A stretch of 41,899 bases of DNA from Mycobacterium sp. Its GTDB lineage: Bacteria > Actinomycetota > Actinomycetes > Mycobacteriales > Mycobacteriaceae. Positions within the stretch are counted from its first letter, which is position 1. Each line of letters opens with the position of its first letter. Shown one piece after another: positions 32,915-41,899 of the stretch. The notes under the pieces were generated by a model. The model was given only the letters and a program-made list of their open reading frames with translations. It was not told the DNA's origin and made no database searches. The DNA lies in contig NZ_JASBVP010000010.1 of NCBI RefSeq assembly GCF_029961025.1, forward strand, positions 1 to 41,899, written 5' to 3'. The translations under genes and the position numbers were made by a program.

Positions 32915-34030
32915 CTACACGATGGTCAGTTCCCGGGGGAACCGGGTCAGTAATTCCGGCGCGTGCCCGGAGGTGGCCGACGTCCGCCCGGCCACGACCA
33001 GGGTGTCCTCGATGCGGACACCGCCGCGGTCGGGCAAATAGACACCGGGCTCCACGGTCACTACGGAGCCCGCCTGCAGTGTACCGGTTGCGGTCGCGTT
33101 GATGCTGGGTGCTTCGTGGATCTGCAATCCCACCCCGTGCCCGAGGCCGTGACCGAACTGGTCGCCATAACCGGCGTCGGCAATCACCTGGCGCGCTGCC
33201 GCATCGACATCGCACAGCTTGGCCCCGGCCCGCAGCGCCTCCCGCCCGGCCCGCTGTGCGGTGGCGACCAGCTGATAGATCTCCCGTTGCCAGTCGGCCG
33301 CTCGCTCCAGCACGAAGGTACGGGTCATATCGGAGTGGTATCCACCCACCAGGGCGCCGAAGTCGATCTTGACGAAATCGCCCACCGCCAACTCGGCCTT
33401 GGTGGGCCGGTGATGCGGGATCGCCGAGTTCGCCCCGGTGGCCACGATCGTCTCGAATGACACCCCGTCGGCGCCGTGGTCGAACATCAGGGCCTCCAGT
33501 TCCCGGGCGACCTCACGTTCGGTTCGCCCGGGCCGCAGTCCCCCGTGCGCCAGCAGGTCGGTCAGCGCGGCGTCCGCCGCCTCGCACGCCAGCCGCAATA
33601 ACGCCACTTCGCCGGCGTCTTTGACCTCACGCAGCGCCTCGACCGTCCCCGGGGCCCGGACCAACTCCAGGGGCCGCCCGGATTTGCCCGCCTCCGCCGA
33701 CAGCGCCTCGAATCCGTCCACGGTGATCACGTGGCTTTCGAACCCCAGCCGCCGCACCCCGTCGGCGGCCGCCAGACCGGCCAGATAGCGTGCACCGGCC
33801 CGTTCGATGGCCACCTTGAGGTCGGGCGCCTGGCGCGCGGCCTGGGTGCGATAACGCCCATCGGTGGCCAGCACCGCGGTCCGCTCGTCGGCGTAAACCA
33901 GCAGCGCGCCGGCCGACCCGGTGAAACCCGACAGGTACCGCACGTTGACCAGGTCGGTGACCAGCATCGCGTCTAGCCCCGCGGCGACGATCCGCGTCCT
34001 GAGGTTGTCTCGGCGCTGGGAATGTGTCAC
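32915..34030 (-). CDS. pepQ: Xaa-Pro aminopeptidase/dipeptidase (M24B)
   Basis: This is a cytosolic metallopeptidase that cleaves bonds to proline. The 371-residue protein has a creatinase-type N-terminal domain and a pita-bread catalytic domain. The five metal ligands are D223 (KIDFGA), D234 (SDMTRTF), H298 ([10 protein letters not shown]), E327 (VEPGVYLP) and E341 (VRIEDT). Their spacing matches well-studied prolidases, so the site is intact. It starts at a GTG (34030) and lies 14 nt before efp. Proline release next to EF-P is a conserved actinobacterial arrangement. Its start region overlaps the upstream region of the divergent membrane-protein gene. Confidence 0.94.
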   Translation of the reverse strand: MTHSQRRDNLRTRIVAAGLDAMLVTDLVNVRYLSGFTGSAGALLVYADERTAVLATDGRYRTQAARQAPDLKVAIERAGARYLAGLAAADGVRRLGFESHVITVDGFEALSAEAGKSGRPLELVRAPGTVEALREVKDAGEVALLRLACEAADAALTDLLAHGGLRPGRTEREVARELEALMFDHGADGVSFETIVATGANSAIPHHRPTKAELAVGDFVKIDFGALVGGYHSDMTRTFVLERAADWQREIYQLVATAQRAGREALRAGAKLCDVDAAARQVIADAGYGDQFGHGLGHGVGLQIHEAPSINATATGTLQAGSVVTVEPGVYLPDRGGVRIEDTLVVAGRTSATSGHAPELLTRFPRELTIV

Positions 34031-34049
34031 AACCGACGACGCTACTCGC

Positions 34050-34055
34050 TACGCT
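34050..34055 (+). promoter_or_regulatory. Candidate -10 of the Rv2536-like gene, leaderless
   Basis: TACGCT lies 8 nt before the ATG at 34064 without a ribosome-binding site between. The ATG is only 33 bp from the pepQ start, so the two divergent promoters must overlap the coding ends. Confidence 0.45.
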
Positions 34056-34063
34056 GTTGCTCC

Positions 34064-34765
34064 ATGACTAACTGGATGCTGCGTGGCCTGGTGTTCGCCG
34101 CTGGGATGGTCGTTCTCCGCTTGATTCAGGGCGCCCTGATCAACGCGTTGCCGACGCACGCCACCTGGATCAGCGTGGTGCTGCTGATCCTCTTCGTGAT
34201 CGGGCCCGCCGGGTGGGGGGTGATCGACGGCCGTGCCGACGCCCGGGCGAACCCGAATCCGGATAACCGCGCGGATCTGGCGATGTCCTGGCTGCTGGCC
34301 GGCCTGGTGGCCGGGGTCCTCGACGGCGCGGTGACATGGCTGATCGCCCTGGCCTACAAGGGGCTTTACGTCGGGGGGCTGATCAACGAGTTGACGACGT
34401 TCGCCGCGTTCACCGCGCTGCTGGTGTTCTTGCCGGCAATGGCCGGTGTCGCCGGCGGTCGCTGGGAGGTCGACCGCCGGCGGGAGAGGATGCCGGTGGG
34501 CCATGGCCTGGCGGCCGGCCAGGACCGCACCGACACCGATGTGTTCGCCGCGGTGCGCGCCGAGCAGACCCCGACCGGCGAGGCCGGCGCGGCAGAACCC
34601 GGTGAACGCCCGACGGCGGTGACCACCGTCGAGCGTGAGGAGCGTGCGGACACCGTTCCGCAGGTTCCCCCGGCCTACCTCGAGGAGCCCACGCAGGTGA
34701 CACCGGCGCAGGCCGGCGAGGAGCCGACGGCACCGGCCCCGCCGCCGGAGGACGATCAGCGGTAG
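34064..34765 (+). CDS. Four-helix membrane protein with acidic proline-rich tail (Rv2536-like)
   Basis: The 233-residue protein has four membrane helices (about 7-27, 34-54, 73-97 and 111-131) with a conserved [20 protein letters not shown] segment after the second. The C-terminal 90 residues are hydrophilic, rich in Glu, Pro, Thr and Ala ([20 protein letters not shown]), and look disordered. It matches Rv2536 in place and shape; that family has been named a B-4DMT transporter, but no substrate is known. It is the only rightward gene in the aro-efp-nusB block, and its last 10 bp overlap the end of aroQ on the other strand. Confidence 0.85.
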   Translation: MTNWMLRGLVFAAGMVVLRLIQGALINALPTHATWISVVLLILFVIGPAGWGVIDGRADARANPNPDNRADLAMSWLLAGLVAGVLDGAVTWLIALAYKGLYVGGLINELTTFAAFTALLVFLPAMAGVAGGRWEVDRRRERMPVGHGLAAGQDRTDTDVFAAVRAEQTPTGEAGAAEPGERPTAVTTVEREERADTVPQVPPAYLEEPTQVTPAQAGEEPTAPAPPPEDDQR

Positions 34766-35237
34766 CCGCCGGCCAGGTAGCGCAGGGCGAGCAGGTAGCC
34801 CGGCACCCCCAGCCCGGCGATCACCCCGGTCGCCACCGGGCTGATATAGGAGTGGTGCCGAAACTCTTCGCGGGCATACACATTGGAGATGTGCACCTCA
34901 ATTAAGGGGGCGCGCAGCTCGGCGCAGGCGTCGCGCAGCGCCACCGACGTGTGGGTCAGGCCCCCGGCGTTGAGAATCACCGGATCGCCCGCATCGGCCG
35001 CCCGATGGATCCACTCCAGCAGCTGTGCTTCGCTGTCGCTTTGCCGCACAACCACTTTCAAGCCGAGTTCGGCGGCCTCGCGATCGATCAGCGCGACCAG
35101 GTCGTCGTGGGTGGCCTGGCCGTAGACCTCGGGTTCGCGGCGGCCGAGGCGACCCAGGTTCGGCCCGTTGATAACGTTCACGGTTTTGACGTGCTCCCCG
35201 GTCCCCGCGAGGGTGCCGCCCTCCTCGTTGGCGCCCA

Positions 35238-35238
<1 letters not shown>
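34756..35238 (-). CDS. aroQ: 3-dehydroquinate dehydratase, type II
   Basis: This enzyme dehydrates 3-dehydroquinate to 3-dehydroshikimate in the shikimate pathway. The type II fold is shown by [20 protein letters not shown] with the catalytic tyrosine Y39 in the flexible lid, [15 protein letters not shown], and H116 in EVHISN. Length is 160 residues; M. tuberculosis AroD has 147, and the difference is at the N terminus. I kept the ATG at 35238 because it overlaps the aroB stop (TGATG), but a GTG 16 codons later ([11 protein letters not shown]) would match homologues. It is the last gene of the aro operon. Confidence 0.93.
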
Positions 35239-36937
<1,699 letters not shown>

Positions 36938-36944
36938 GGGTCCG

Positions 36945-38165
36945 CTATCCCCGGACAGCCCGGGCGCGGACCTCGCCGGCCGCCGGTTCGCGCCCGGCCA
37001 GCGAGCGCAGGTACGCCTCGGCGTTGCGGCGGGTTTCGGCCAGCGAATCGCCGCCGAACTTCTCCAGCACCGCGCGGGCCAATACCAGCGCCACCATGGT
37101 TTCGACCACCACAGCGGCGGCGGGCACCGCGCACACGTCGGAGCGCTGGTTGATGGCAACGGCCTCGTCGCCGGTCGCCAGGTCCACGGTCGCCAGCGCC
37201 CGCGGCACCGTGGAGATCGGTTTCATGGCCGCCCGCACCCGCACCGGCTGGCCGTTGGTCATGCCGCCCTCCAGGCCGCCGGCCCGGTTGGTGGAGCGCG
37301 CGACGCCGCCGGGGCCGGGGTACATCTCGTCGTGCGCGTGGCTGCCGCGGCGGCGCGCGGTCGCGAAACCGTCGCCGATCTCCACCCCCTTGATCGCCTG
37401 GATGCCCATGACCGCGGCGGCCAGCTGGCCGTCGAGGCGGTTCTCGCCGCTGGTGAACGATCCCAGGCCGACCGGGACGCCGTGCGCGACGGCCTCGACC
37501 ACCCCGCCGAGGGTGTCGCCGTCCTTCTTGGCGGCTTCGATCTCGGCGATCATGGACTGCTCGGCGGTTTTGTCGAAGGCGCGCACCGGGCTGGCGTCGA
37601 TGGCGGGGAGATCCCCGGGCTGCGGCGGCGGGCCGTCGTAGGGGACCGACGCGCCGATGGAGATCACGTGGGAGAGCACCTCGACTCCCAGCGCCTGCCG
37701 CAAAAACAGCCGCGCGACGGTCCCGGCGGCGACCCGGGCCGCGGTCTCGCGGGCGCTGGCCCGTTCCAGCACCGGGCGGGCGTCCTCGAACCCGTACTTG
37801 AGCATGCCCGCGTAGTCGGCGTGGCCCGGCCGCGGGCGGGTCAGCGGCGCGTTACGGGCCAGGCCGGCCAGGGCGTCGGGGTCGACGGGGTCGGCGGCCA
37901 TCACGGTTTCCCACTTCGGCCATTCGGTGTTGGCGATTTCGATGGCGATCGGCCCGCCCAGGGTGCGGCCGTGGCGCACCCCGGCCAGCAGCGTGACCTG
38001 GTCGCGCTCGAATGTCATCCGGGCACCGCGGCCGTAGCCCAGCCGGCGCCGGGCCAGCTGGGTTGCGATGTCGTCACTGGTCACGGCCACCCCGGCGACC
38101 ATGCCCTCCAGCACGGCCACCAGCGCGCGGCCGTGGGATTCACCGGCGGTGATCCAGCGCAACAC
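36945..38165 (-). CDS. aroC: Chorismate synthase
   Basis: AroC makes chorismate from EPSP with reduced FMN, supplying aromatic amino acids, folate, mycobactin and menaquinone. The 406-residue sequence shows [13 protein letters not shown] with H11, [44 protein letters not shown] and the C-terminal [13 protein letters not shown] chose the GTG at 38165, because GGGAAG lies about 9 nt upstream and homologues begin LRWITAGES. The ATG at 38174 would add three residues but has poor spacing. It is the first gene of the aroC-aroK-aroB-aroQ operon and is called aroF in M. tuberculosis. Confidence 0.95.
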   Translation of the reverse strand: MLRWITAGESHGRALVAVLEGMVAGVAVTSDDIATQLARRRLGYGRGARMTFERDQVTLLAGVRHGRTLGGPIAIEIANTEWPKWETVMAADPVDPDALAGLARNAPLTRPRPGHADYAGMLKYGFEDARPVLERASARETAARVAAGTVARLFLRQALGVEVLSHVISIGASVPYDGPPPQPGDLPAIDASPVRAFDKTAEQSMIAEIEAAKKDGDTLGGVVEAVAHGVPVGLGSFTSGENRLDGQLAAAVMGIQAIKGVEIGDGFATARRRGSHAHDEMYPGPGGVARSTNRAGGLEGGMTNGQPVRVRAAMKPISTVPRALATVDLATGDEAVAINQRSDVCAVPAAAVVVETMVALVLARAVLEKFGGDSLAETRRNAEAYLRSLAGREPAAGEVRARAVRG

Positions 38166-38815
38166 GTGTCCCATCTTCCCACGTCTTCCCGCGTCCAGGT
38201 TGGCGGCCGGCGCATGGGGGCGGTAACCGCCGACCCGCCCGCAGCGTGATGGTCCACACCGCGTTCGGTTCGAGCTGTCGGCACGACCGCCACGCCCTGC
38301 GAATCGCCTCGGGCTCCTCGCCTCGCTGACTATGACCCACCAGCCGACAAAATGGATGTCGACGGTATAGCCCGAATTCTGATCGGCACACCCAACCTTC
38401 TCGCCCCCCTACAGGTTCAACATGAACTTGAACATGTCGGTCGTTAGTACCACTGCAGAGGGAAGGTCGCTGGGCTGCCTAACTGTTCTGTGACCACCCT
38501 GAACGTCGGAGTGAGAGGTCAGGCAGCAACGCGGCTGAACCATTCCCGGCATGCCAGTAAGAACCGTTACACCTCCCGCATGGCCGATATTCTTCAGTCT
38601 TCGGGTCAACACCGAGGAATTGGCGGGCTGACGTCGCTGGCACATACGGGCTGCCAAAGTCCACGCCACCCGCCCTCGGTGCAGGAGCCCGCACCCTGGC
38701 CCCCGATGCGCGCCTCGGCCAGGGTGACCGGCGCGGTGGCGGGGGTGACCGCCGGCCTGCACGCCCGGATTGCTGCGACCCAGGGCCACACAGGTCTACC
38801 CTCACTGCTGCCTTT
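38166..38815. other. Gene-poor 650-bp gap between aroC and the CRISPR array
   Basis: I find no gene here that I can support in either direction. The aroC promoter must lie at the left end. Positions 38340-38580 are less GC-rich than the surroundings. A dyad GTTCAA-N7-TTGAAC sits at 38415-38433 and could be an operator. The right half (38690-38800) is GC-rich again and reads openly in several frames without family similarity; it could be a decayed gene end. If the CRISPR leader is on the left, it must lie in this interval, but no A/T-rich leader is obvious directly before the first repeat. Confidence 0.6.
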
Positions 38816-40017
38816 GCCACAACGGAGCCCAGGCGGTTTCGCCTGGGAGACCTCGCTGGCATCGATGTAGCGAGCGTGAGGGGTTTCCTCGCCGCAATGG
38901 AGCCCAGGCGGTTTCGCCTGGGAGACAAGTTGGAGTTGCGCGACGCGGGCTCCAGCTTCGTAGCCGCAATGGAGCCCAGGCGGTTTCGCCTGGGAGACTT
39001 ACAAGCGATGCTTCGTGGTGAAATCCCTGTGCGCGCCGCAATGGAGCCCAGGCGGTTTCGCCTGGGAGACTTGTCTTCCGTGGGAATATTCTTGTTGTCT
39101 TCCGTGGGCCGCAATGGAGACCAGGCGGTTTCGCCTGGGAGACACCCTAGATCCCCTTATCCGTACCCTCACACCGTCAGGGCCGCGATGGAGCCCAGGC
39201 GGTTTCGCCTGGGAGACGGCTCTCCCCTTTGCCCTGGAGGTGGTGCACGGGCAGGCCGCAATGGAGCCCAGGCGGTTTCGCCTGGGAGACCTCAACGATG
39301 GGTGCGTCGCACACCCACCAGTCGTTCCAGCCGCAATGGAGCCCAGGCGGTTTCGCCTGGGAGACCCTCATCAGTGGGCGCCCAACAACCACCGGTTTCC
39401 TTGCCGCAATGGAGCCCAGGCGGTTTCGCCTGGGAGACACAATCGTGGGAAATGTCATTGGCCGCGGTAGCTGGTGCCGCAATGGAGCCCAGGCGGTTTC
39501 GCCTGGGAGACCGCGCCGTTGTGAGCGAGATGCTGGCCAGAACAGTGGCCGCAATGGAGCCCAGGCGGTTTCGCCTGGGAGACCCCTGTGCGAAACCCGG
39601 GGCGCCGAACCGCCGTTCCAGCCGCAATGGAGCCCAGGCGGTTTCGCCTGGGAGACGGGAAGAGGTCGAAATGAAGACAGTGAAGGTCGACTTGTCGCAA
39701 TGGAGCCCAGGCGGTTTCGCCTGGGAGACACGATGAGGGTCTTCTCCATGCCCATACCAATCACCAGCAGCAATGGAGCCCGGGCGGTTTCGCCTGGGAG
39801 ACCCTCGCCGCCAACGCCGATGACACCGCCACTGACATCGCCGCAATGGAGCCCAGGCGGTTTCGCCTGGGAGACGTGATCAACGCGATCTGGCCGTCGT
39901 AGAGCGGCCCGCCGCAATGGAGCCCAGGCGGTTTCGCCTGGGAGACAAGGGTGGGGAGGTGCGGAAGAAAAATTGTGGTTCGCCGCAATGGAGCCCAGGC
40001 GGTTTCGCCTGGGAGAC
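38816..40017. CRISPR. CRISPR array: 17 repeats of 36 bp, 16 unique spacers
   Basis: On the plus strand each repeat begins GCCGCAATGGAGC, contains the hairpin CCCAGGCG-GTTT-CGCCTGGG, and ends GAGAC. Repeat starts are 38816, 38891, 38963, 39035, 39108, 39182, 39255, 39330, 39403, 39476, 39548, 39621, 39694, 39767, 39840, 39911 and 39982. Spacers are 35-39 nt and all differ. Variant repeats: the first (two changes in the first 10 nt), 39108 (C to A), 39182 (A to G), 39694 (C to T) and 39767 (two changes). Read on the minus strand the repeat ends CTCCATTGCGGC; the ATTG before the last four bases resembles 5'-handles of type I crRNAs. That, and the worn first repeat, favour minus-strand transcription. 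No cas gene is in the window; the subtype is open (type I-G is possible). Confidence 0.97.
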
Positions 40018-40037
40018 TTGGGTCCGGGGTGGGCTAG

Positions 40038-40054
40038 CCCGGATTTTGCAGTAG
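40038..40054 (+). repeat. Left terminal inverted repeat of the IS
   Basis: CCCGGATTTTGCAGTAG; 16 of 17 bases match the inverted right end at 41715-41731 (A against G at position 13). CTAG precedes it. Confidence 0.9.
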
Positions 40055-40086
40055 TTGTGGGTGACACGGCGTGTAGATAACGGAAA

Positions 40087-40147
40087 GCCCTTCTGTTGCA
40101 AGGGAAACTGTAGTTGCTAACCGTAACAGTTCCAACAGCAGAAGGGC
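40087..40147 (+). promoter_or_regulatory. Subterminal inverted repeat covering the transposase ribosome-binding site
   Basis: GCCCTTCTGTTG (40087-40098) can pair with CAACAG-CAG-AAGGGC (40133-40147), two six-base halves separated by three unpaired bases. AAGGG in the right arm is the best ribosome-binding site for the GTG at 40157. Transcripts entering the IS from outside would fold and hide it, a device many insertion sequences use to limit read-through expression. Confidence 0.5.
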
Positions 40148-40156
40148 ACTTCCGAG

Positions 40157-41496
40157 GTGAAGACTACAGCTGGCCGTCCGGGTCTGGTGGTAACTACAGG
40201 CGGACGGGGTGTCGTGGCGCACGCGGGCACGCGATTGTTGTGCGAGCTGGCCGACGGGCTGGGACTGACTGAGGGGTTGTCAGCGGCGATGGCACCGACG
40301 AAGAAGCGCCGCCGCGGCCATGACCGGGGCCGGGTGCTGACCGACCTGGCGGTGGCGATCGGCGACGGCGCGACGGCGATCAGCGACCTGCGGGTGCTGG
40401 CTGATCAGCCCGACCTGTTCGGTCAGGTGGCTTCGGTGGCCACGGCATGGCGAACCTTGGAGGCCGTCGACACCGACGCGCTGGCCCGCATCCAAACCGC
40501 CCGCGCCGCCGCGCGTGCCGCGGCCTGGGCAACCGGGGCCGATCCGGGCTGGTATGTCATCGATATCGACGGGGTACTCATCGAGGCCGATTCCGACAAG
40601 CACTATGCGGCGCCGACCTATAAGCGCGGGTTCGGGTTTTATCCGCTGTTGGCGGTCCTAGAGACGCCACTGGGGAGGCGCTGGCCGGGCTGCTACGGCC
40701 GGGCAATGCGGGTTCGGGTACTGCCGGCGACCACCTCAGCGTGTTGGAGGCGGCGCTGGCGCAGCTGCCGGTGGACCCCGCGCACCAGCAGGTGATCTGT
40801 CGCACCGACGCCGGGGGCACCAGCCACGAGCTGGCCGCGGCGTGCCGCAGCCGGGGTGTGCGGTTCATCGGTGGGGTCCCGATGCCCGCGGCCCGTGCCG
40901 AGGTGATCCTCGCCCTGCCGCGATCACGCTGGCAGTCAACGATCTCCGCCGATGCCAGCGAGGTTCGCGACACCGGTGAGGTGGCCGAGATCACCGACCT
41001 GGTCTCGTTGTCGGGCTGGCCGCCCGGCACCCGGATGCTGGTGCGCCGCGAACAACCCCACCCGGGCGCGCAACTGCGCTTCACCGACCTCGACGGTTAC
41101 CGCTACCAGCTGTTTGTCACCGACCTGCCCGATGCAGACCTGGCCTACCTGGAGGCGCTCTACCGTGGCCGTGGCCGCATGGAATGCGCCATCCGCGACC
41201 TGAAGGACACCGGGCTGGCCAACCTGCCCTCCCATGACTTCGCCATCACCAACGCGTGGCTGATGGTGGTGCTCATCGCCGCCGACTTGCTCGCCTGGAC
41301 CAAAACGCTCTGCCTGGATGGTGCGCTGGCCAGTGCCGAGCCCAAACGGCTGCGCTACACCCTGCTGCACACCGCCGGGGTGCTGGTGCGCTCGGCGCGG
41401 CGCACCACACTGCGGCTGGGCGCCAACTGGCCCTGGGCCATCGACCTGCTCACCGCGTTCACCCGACTACCCGGATGGGTCGCAGTCCCCGGCTAA
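40157..41496 (+). pseudogene. IS1380-family transposase, broken by a 2-bp insertion
   Basis: The N-terminal part (about 168 codons) runs in one frame to near 40660 and includes YVIDIDGVLIEADSDKHYAA, the region of the first catalytic aspartate, and the family block YKRGFGFYPLLAVL. The C-terminal part continues in another frame from about 40663: DATGEALAGLL, then CRTDAGGTSHEL with the second aspartate, and YRGRGRMECAIRDLKDTGL with the catalytic glutamate, ending at 41496. The join reads CTA-GA-GAC, so a duplicated GA dinucleotide (40661-40664) explains the shift. Removing it restores one frame of about 446 residues. IS1380 transposases are normally a single frame, so this copy is probably dead. 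Confidence 0.88.
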
Positions 41497-41714
41497 ACAA
41501 ACCCACACCACCCACAGGGGCCCCTCGGCGACACCCCCGAGGTAGTTGAACGCTGTTTCCGCTCAGCGATGCTGATACAGCACGCCGTGAATCGACCCAC
41601 CCACAACCCGTCGAGGGTTAATCGGCTCAACCACATTGCAGCACGCGAGCTTGACCGACCTCCACCGCACTCGACCCGAGCGGCAATGCCCACCTAATCA
41701 CCTCTCTCCAGGCC

Positions 41715-41731
41715 CTACCGCAAAATCCGGG
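41715..41731 (-). repeat. Right terminal inverted repeat of the IS
   Basis: Read on the minus strand it is CCCGGATTTTGCGGTAG, matching the left end with one difference. CTAG follows it on the plus strand. Confidence 0.9.
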
Positions 41732-41769
41732 CTAGGTGACATTGGAGGCGCGTTCCGTGGCATCGTGCG

Positions 41770-41899
41770 TCAGCGACAGCCTGGGTGGCGTTCGAGGTAT
41801 TCCACGACTGCCTGACGGATCAGTTCTGACTCTGAGCGGGATTCCCCGGCCTTCACCCGGTGTTCGATCTCGACACGCAGAGAAGTGGGGAGCCGGACA
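41770..41899 (-). CDS. Ribbon-helix-helix protein (antitoxin-like), 5' end off window
   Basis: The last 42 codons of a gene enter from the right edge and stop with TGA at 41770-41772. They read VRLPTSLRVEIEHRVKAGES, then RSESELIRQAVVEYLERH and a short PGCR tail. The beta-strand followed by two helices (RSESELIRQAVVEYL) is the CopG/ParD-like ribbon-helix-helix pattern. If it is an antitoxin, its toxin would be expected just downstream, but the IS begins 38 bp after the stop and no toxin is seen. It could also be a stand-alone CopG-type repressor. Confidence 0.7.
   Translation of the reverse strand, partial: VRLPTSLRVEIEHRVKAGESRSESELIRQAVVEYLERHPGCR

Larger units (their letters stand above)
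40038..41731 (+). mobile_element. IS1380-family insertion sequence (1694 bp), inactive transposase
   Basis: The element is bounded by 17-bp terminal inverted repeats, CCCGGATTTTGCAGTAG on the left (40038-40054) and its complement with one mismatch on the right (41715-41731). CTAG directly flanks both ends (40034-40037 and 41732-41735), a plausible 4-bp target duplication, the size usual for this family. It carries a single transposase gene with a frameshift and about 235 bp of non-coding tail. It lies 20 bp from the last CRISPR repeat (16 bp plus the CTAG). Intact ends and target duplication indicate simple insertion, probably not very old. Confidence 0.9.

Noticed and set aside
38409..38870. 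Open frames of 100-126 codons in the gap between aroC and the array.
   Set aside because: Frames on both strands overlap, none has a ribosome-binding site or family similarity, and they run into the first repeat.
38876..40067. Open frames of up to about 300 codons across the CRISPR array on both strands (peptides repeating MEPRRFRLGD or SPRRNRLGSIAA).
   Set aside because: They are translations of the 36-bp repeat, whose length is a multiple of three; changing spacer lengths shift the frame, and there is no gene signal.

Overview
The window is mycobacterial chromosome. It is GC-rich, has many GTG starts and ATGA/GTGA start-stop overlaps, and carries lineage markers: the lprG-P55 lipoprotein/efflux pair, mIHF, LipI, VapBC39 and a helicase-motif-free PriA. 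The CRISPR array and its IS element point to a non-tuberculous mycobacterium, but I cannot name the species.

Layout. 1-11600: riboflavin genes (PH-domain protein, ribH, ribBA, ribE, ribD) with lprG-P55 inserted divergently, then rpe, rsmB, fmt and priA. 11730-12710: a LipI-type esterase. 12766-16845: metK, coaBC, rpoZ, gmk, mihF (S-adenosylmethionine, CoA, RNA polymerase omega, GMP kinase, nucleoid protein). 17224-25893: the complete pyrimidine operon pyrR-pyrB-pyrC-(membrane protein)-carA-carB-pyrF, with a PyrR-binding RNA element over the pyrR ribosome-binding site. 26028-27732: two rightward genes, a methyltransferase and an ERCC4-nuclease/Lsr2-tail fusion. 27791-32341: a large PLP decarboxylase, a small secreted protein, VapBC39 and nusB. 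32343-38165: efp, pepQ, a membrane protein on the other strand, and the shikimate block aroQ-aroB-aroK-aroC. In M. tuberculosis, as I recall it, these blocks lie at two distant places (around Rv1377-Rv1417 and Rv2530-Rv2540). Here they form one run, probably the older arrangement.

The right end is accessory. A 650-bp gap without a recognisable gene leads into a CRISPR array of 17 repeats (36 bp) and 16 unique spacers (38816-40017), with no cas gene in view. Only 16 bp past the last repeat (20 bp counting its target duplication) lies an IS1380-like element (40038-41731) with 17-bp terminal inverted repeats, a CTAG target duplication and a frameshifted transposase. Beyond it is the C-terminal part of a ribbon-helix-helix protein that runs off the window.

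The housekeeping genes form tightly coupled leftward operons that supply nucleotides, cofactors, aromatic precursors and translation/transcription factors. Seven separate starts (lprG, rpe, lipI, the methyltransferase, the ERCC4 gene, vapB and the Rv2536-like gene) have a TANNNT hexamer 6-8 nt before the start codon, as expected for mycobacterial leaderless mRNAs. The points most worth follow-up are the cas-less CRISPR array with an IS at its edge, the ERCC4-Lsr2 fusion, the PyrR element and small tandem duplications in ribD and pyrC.
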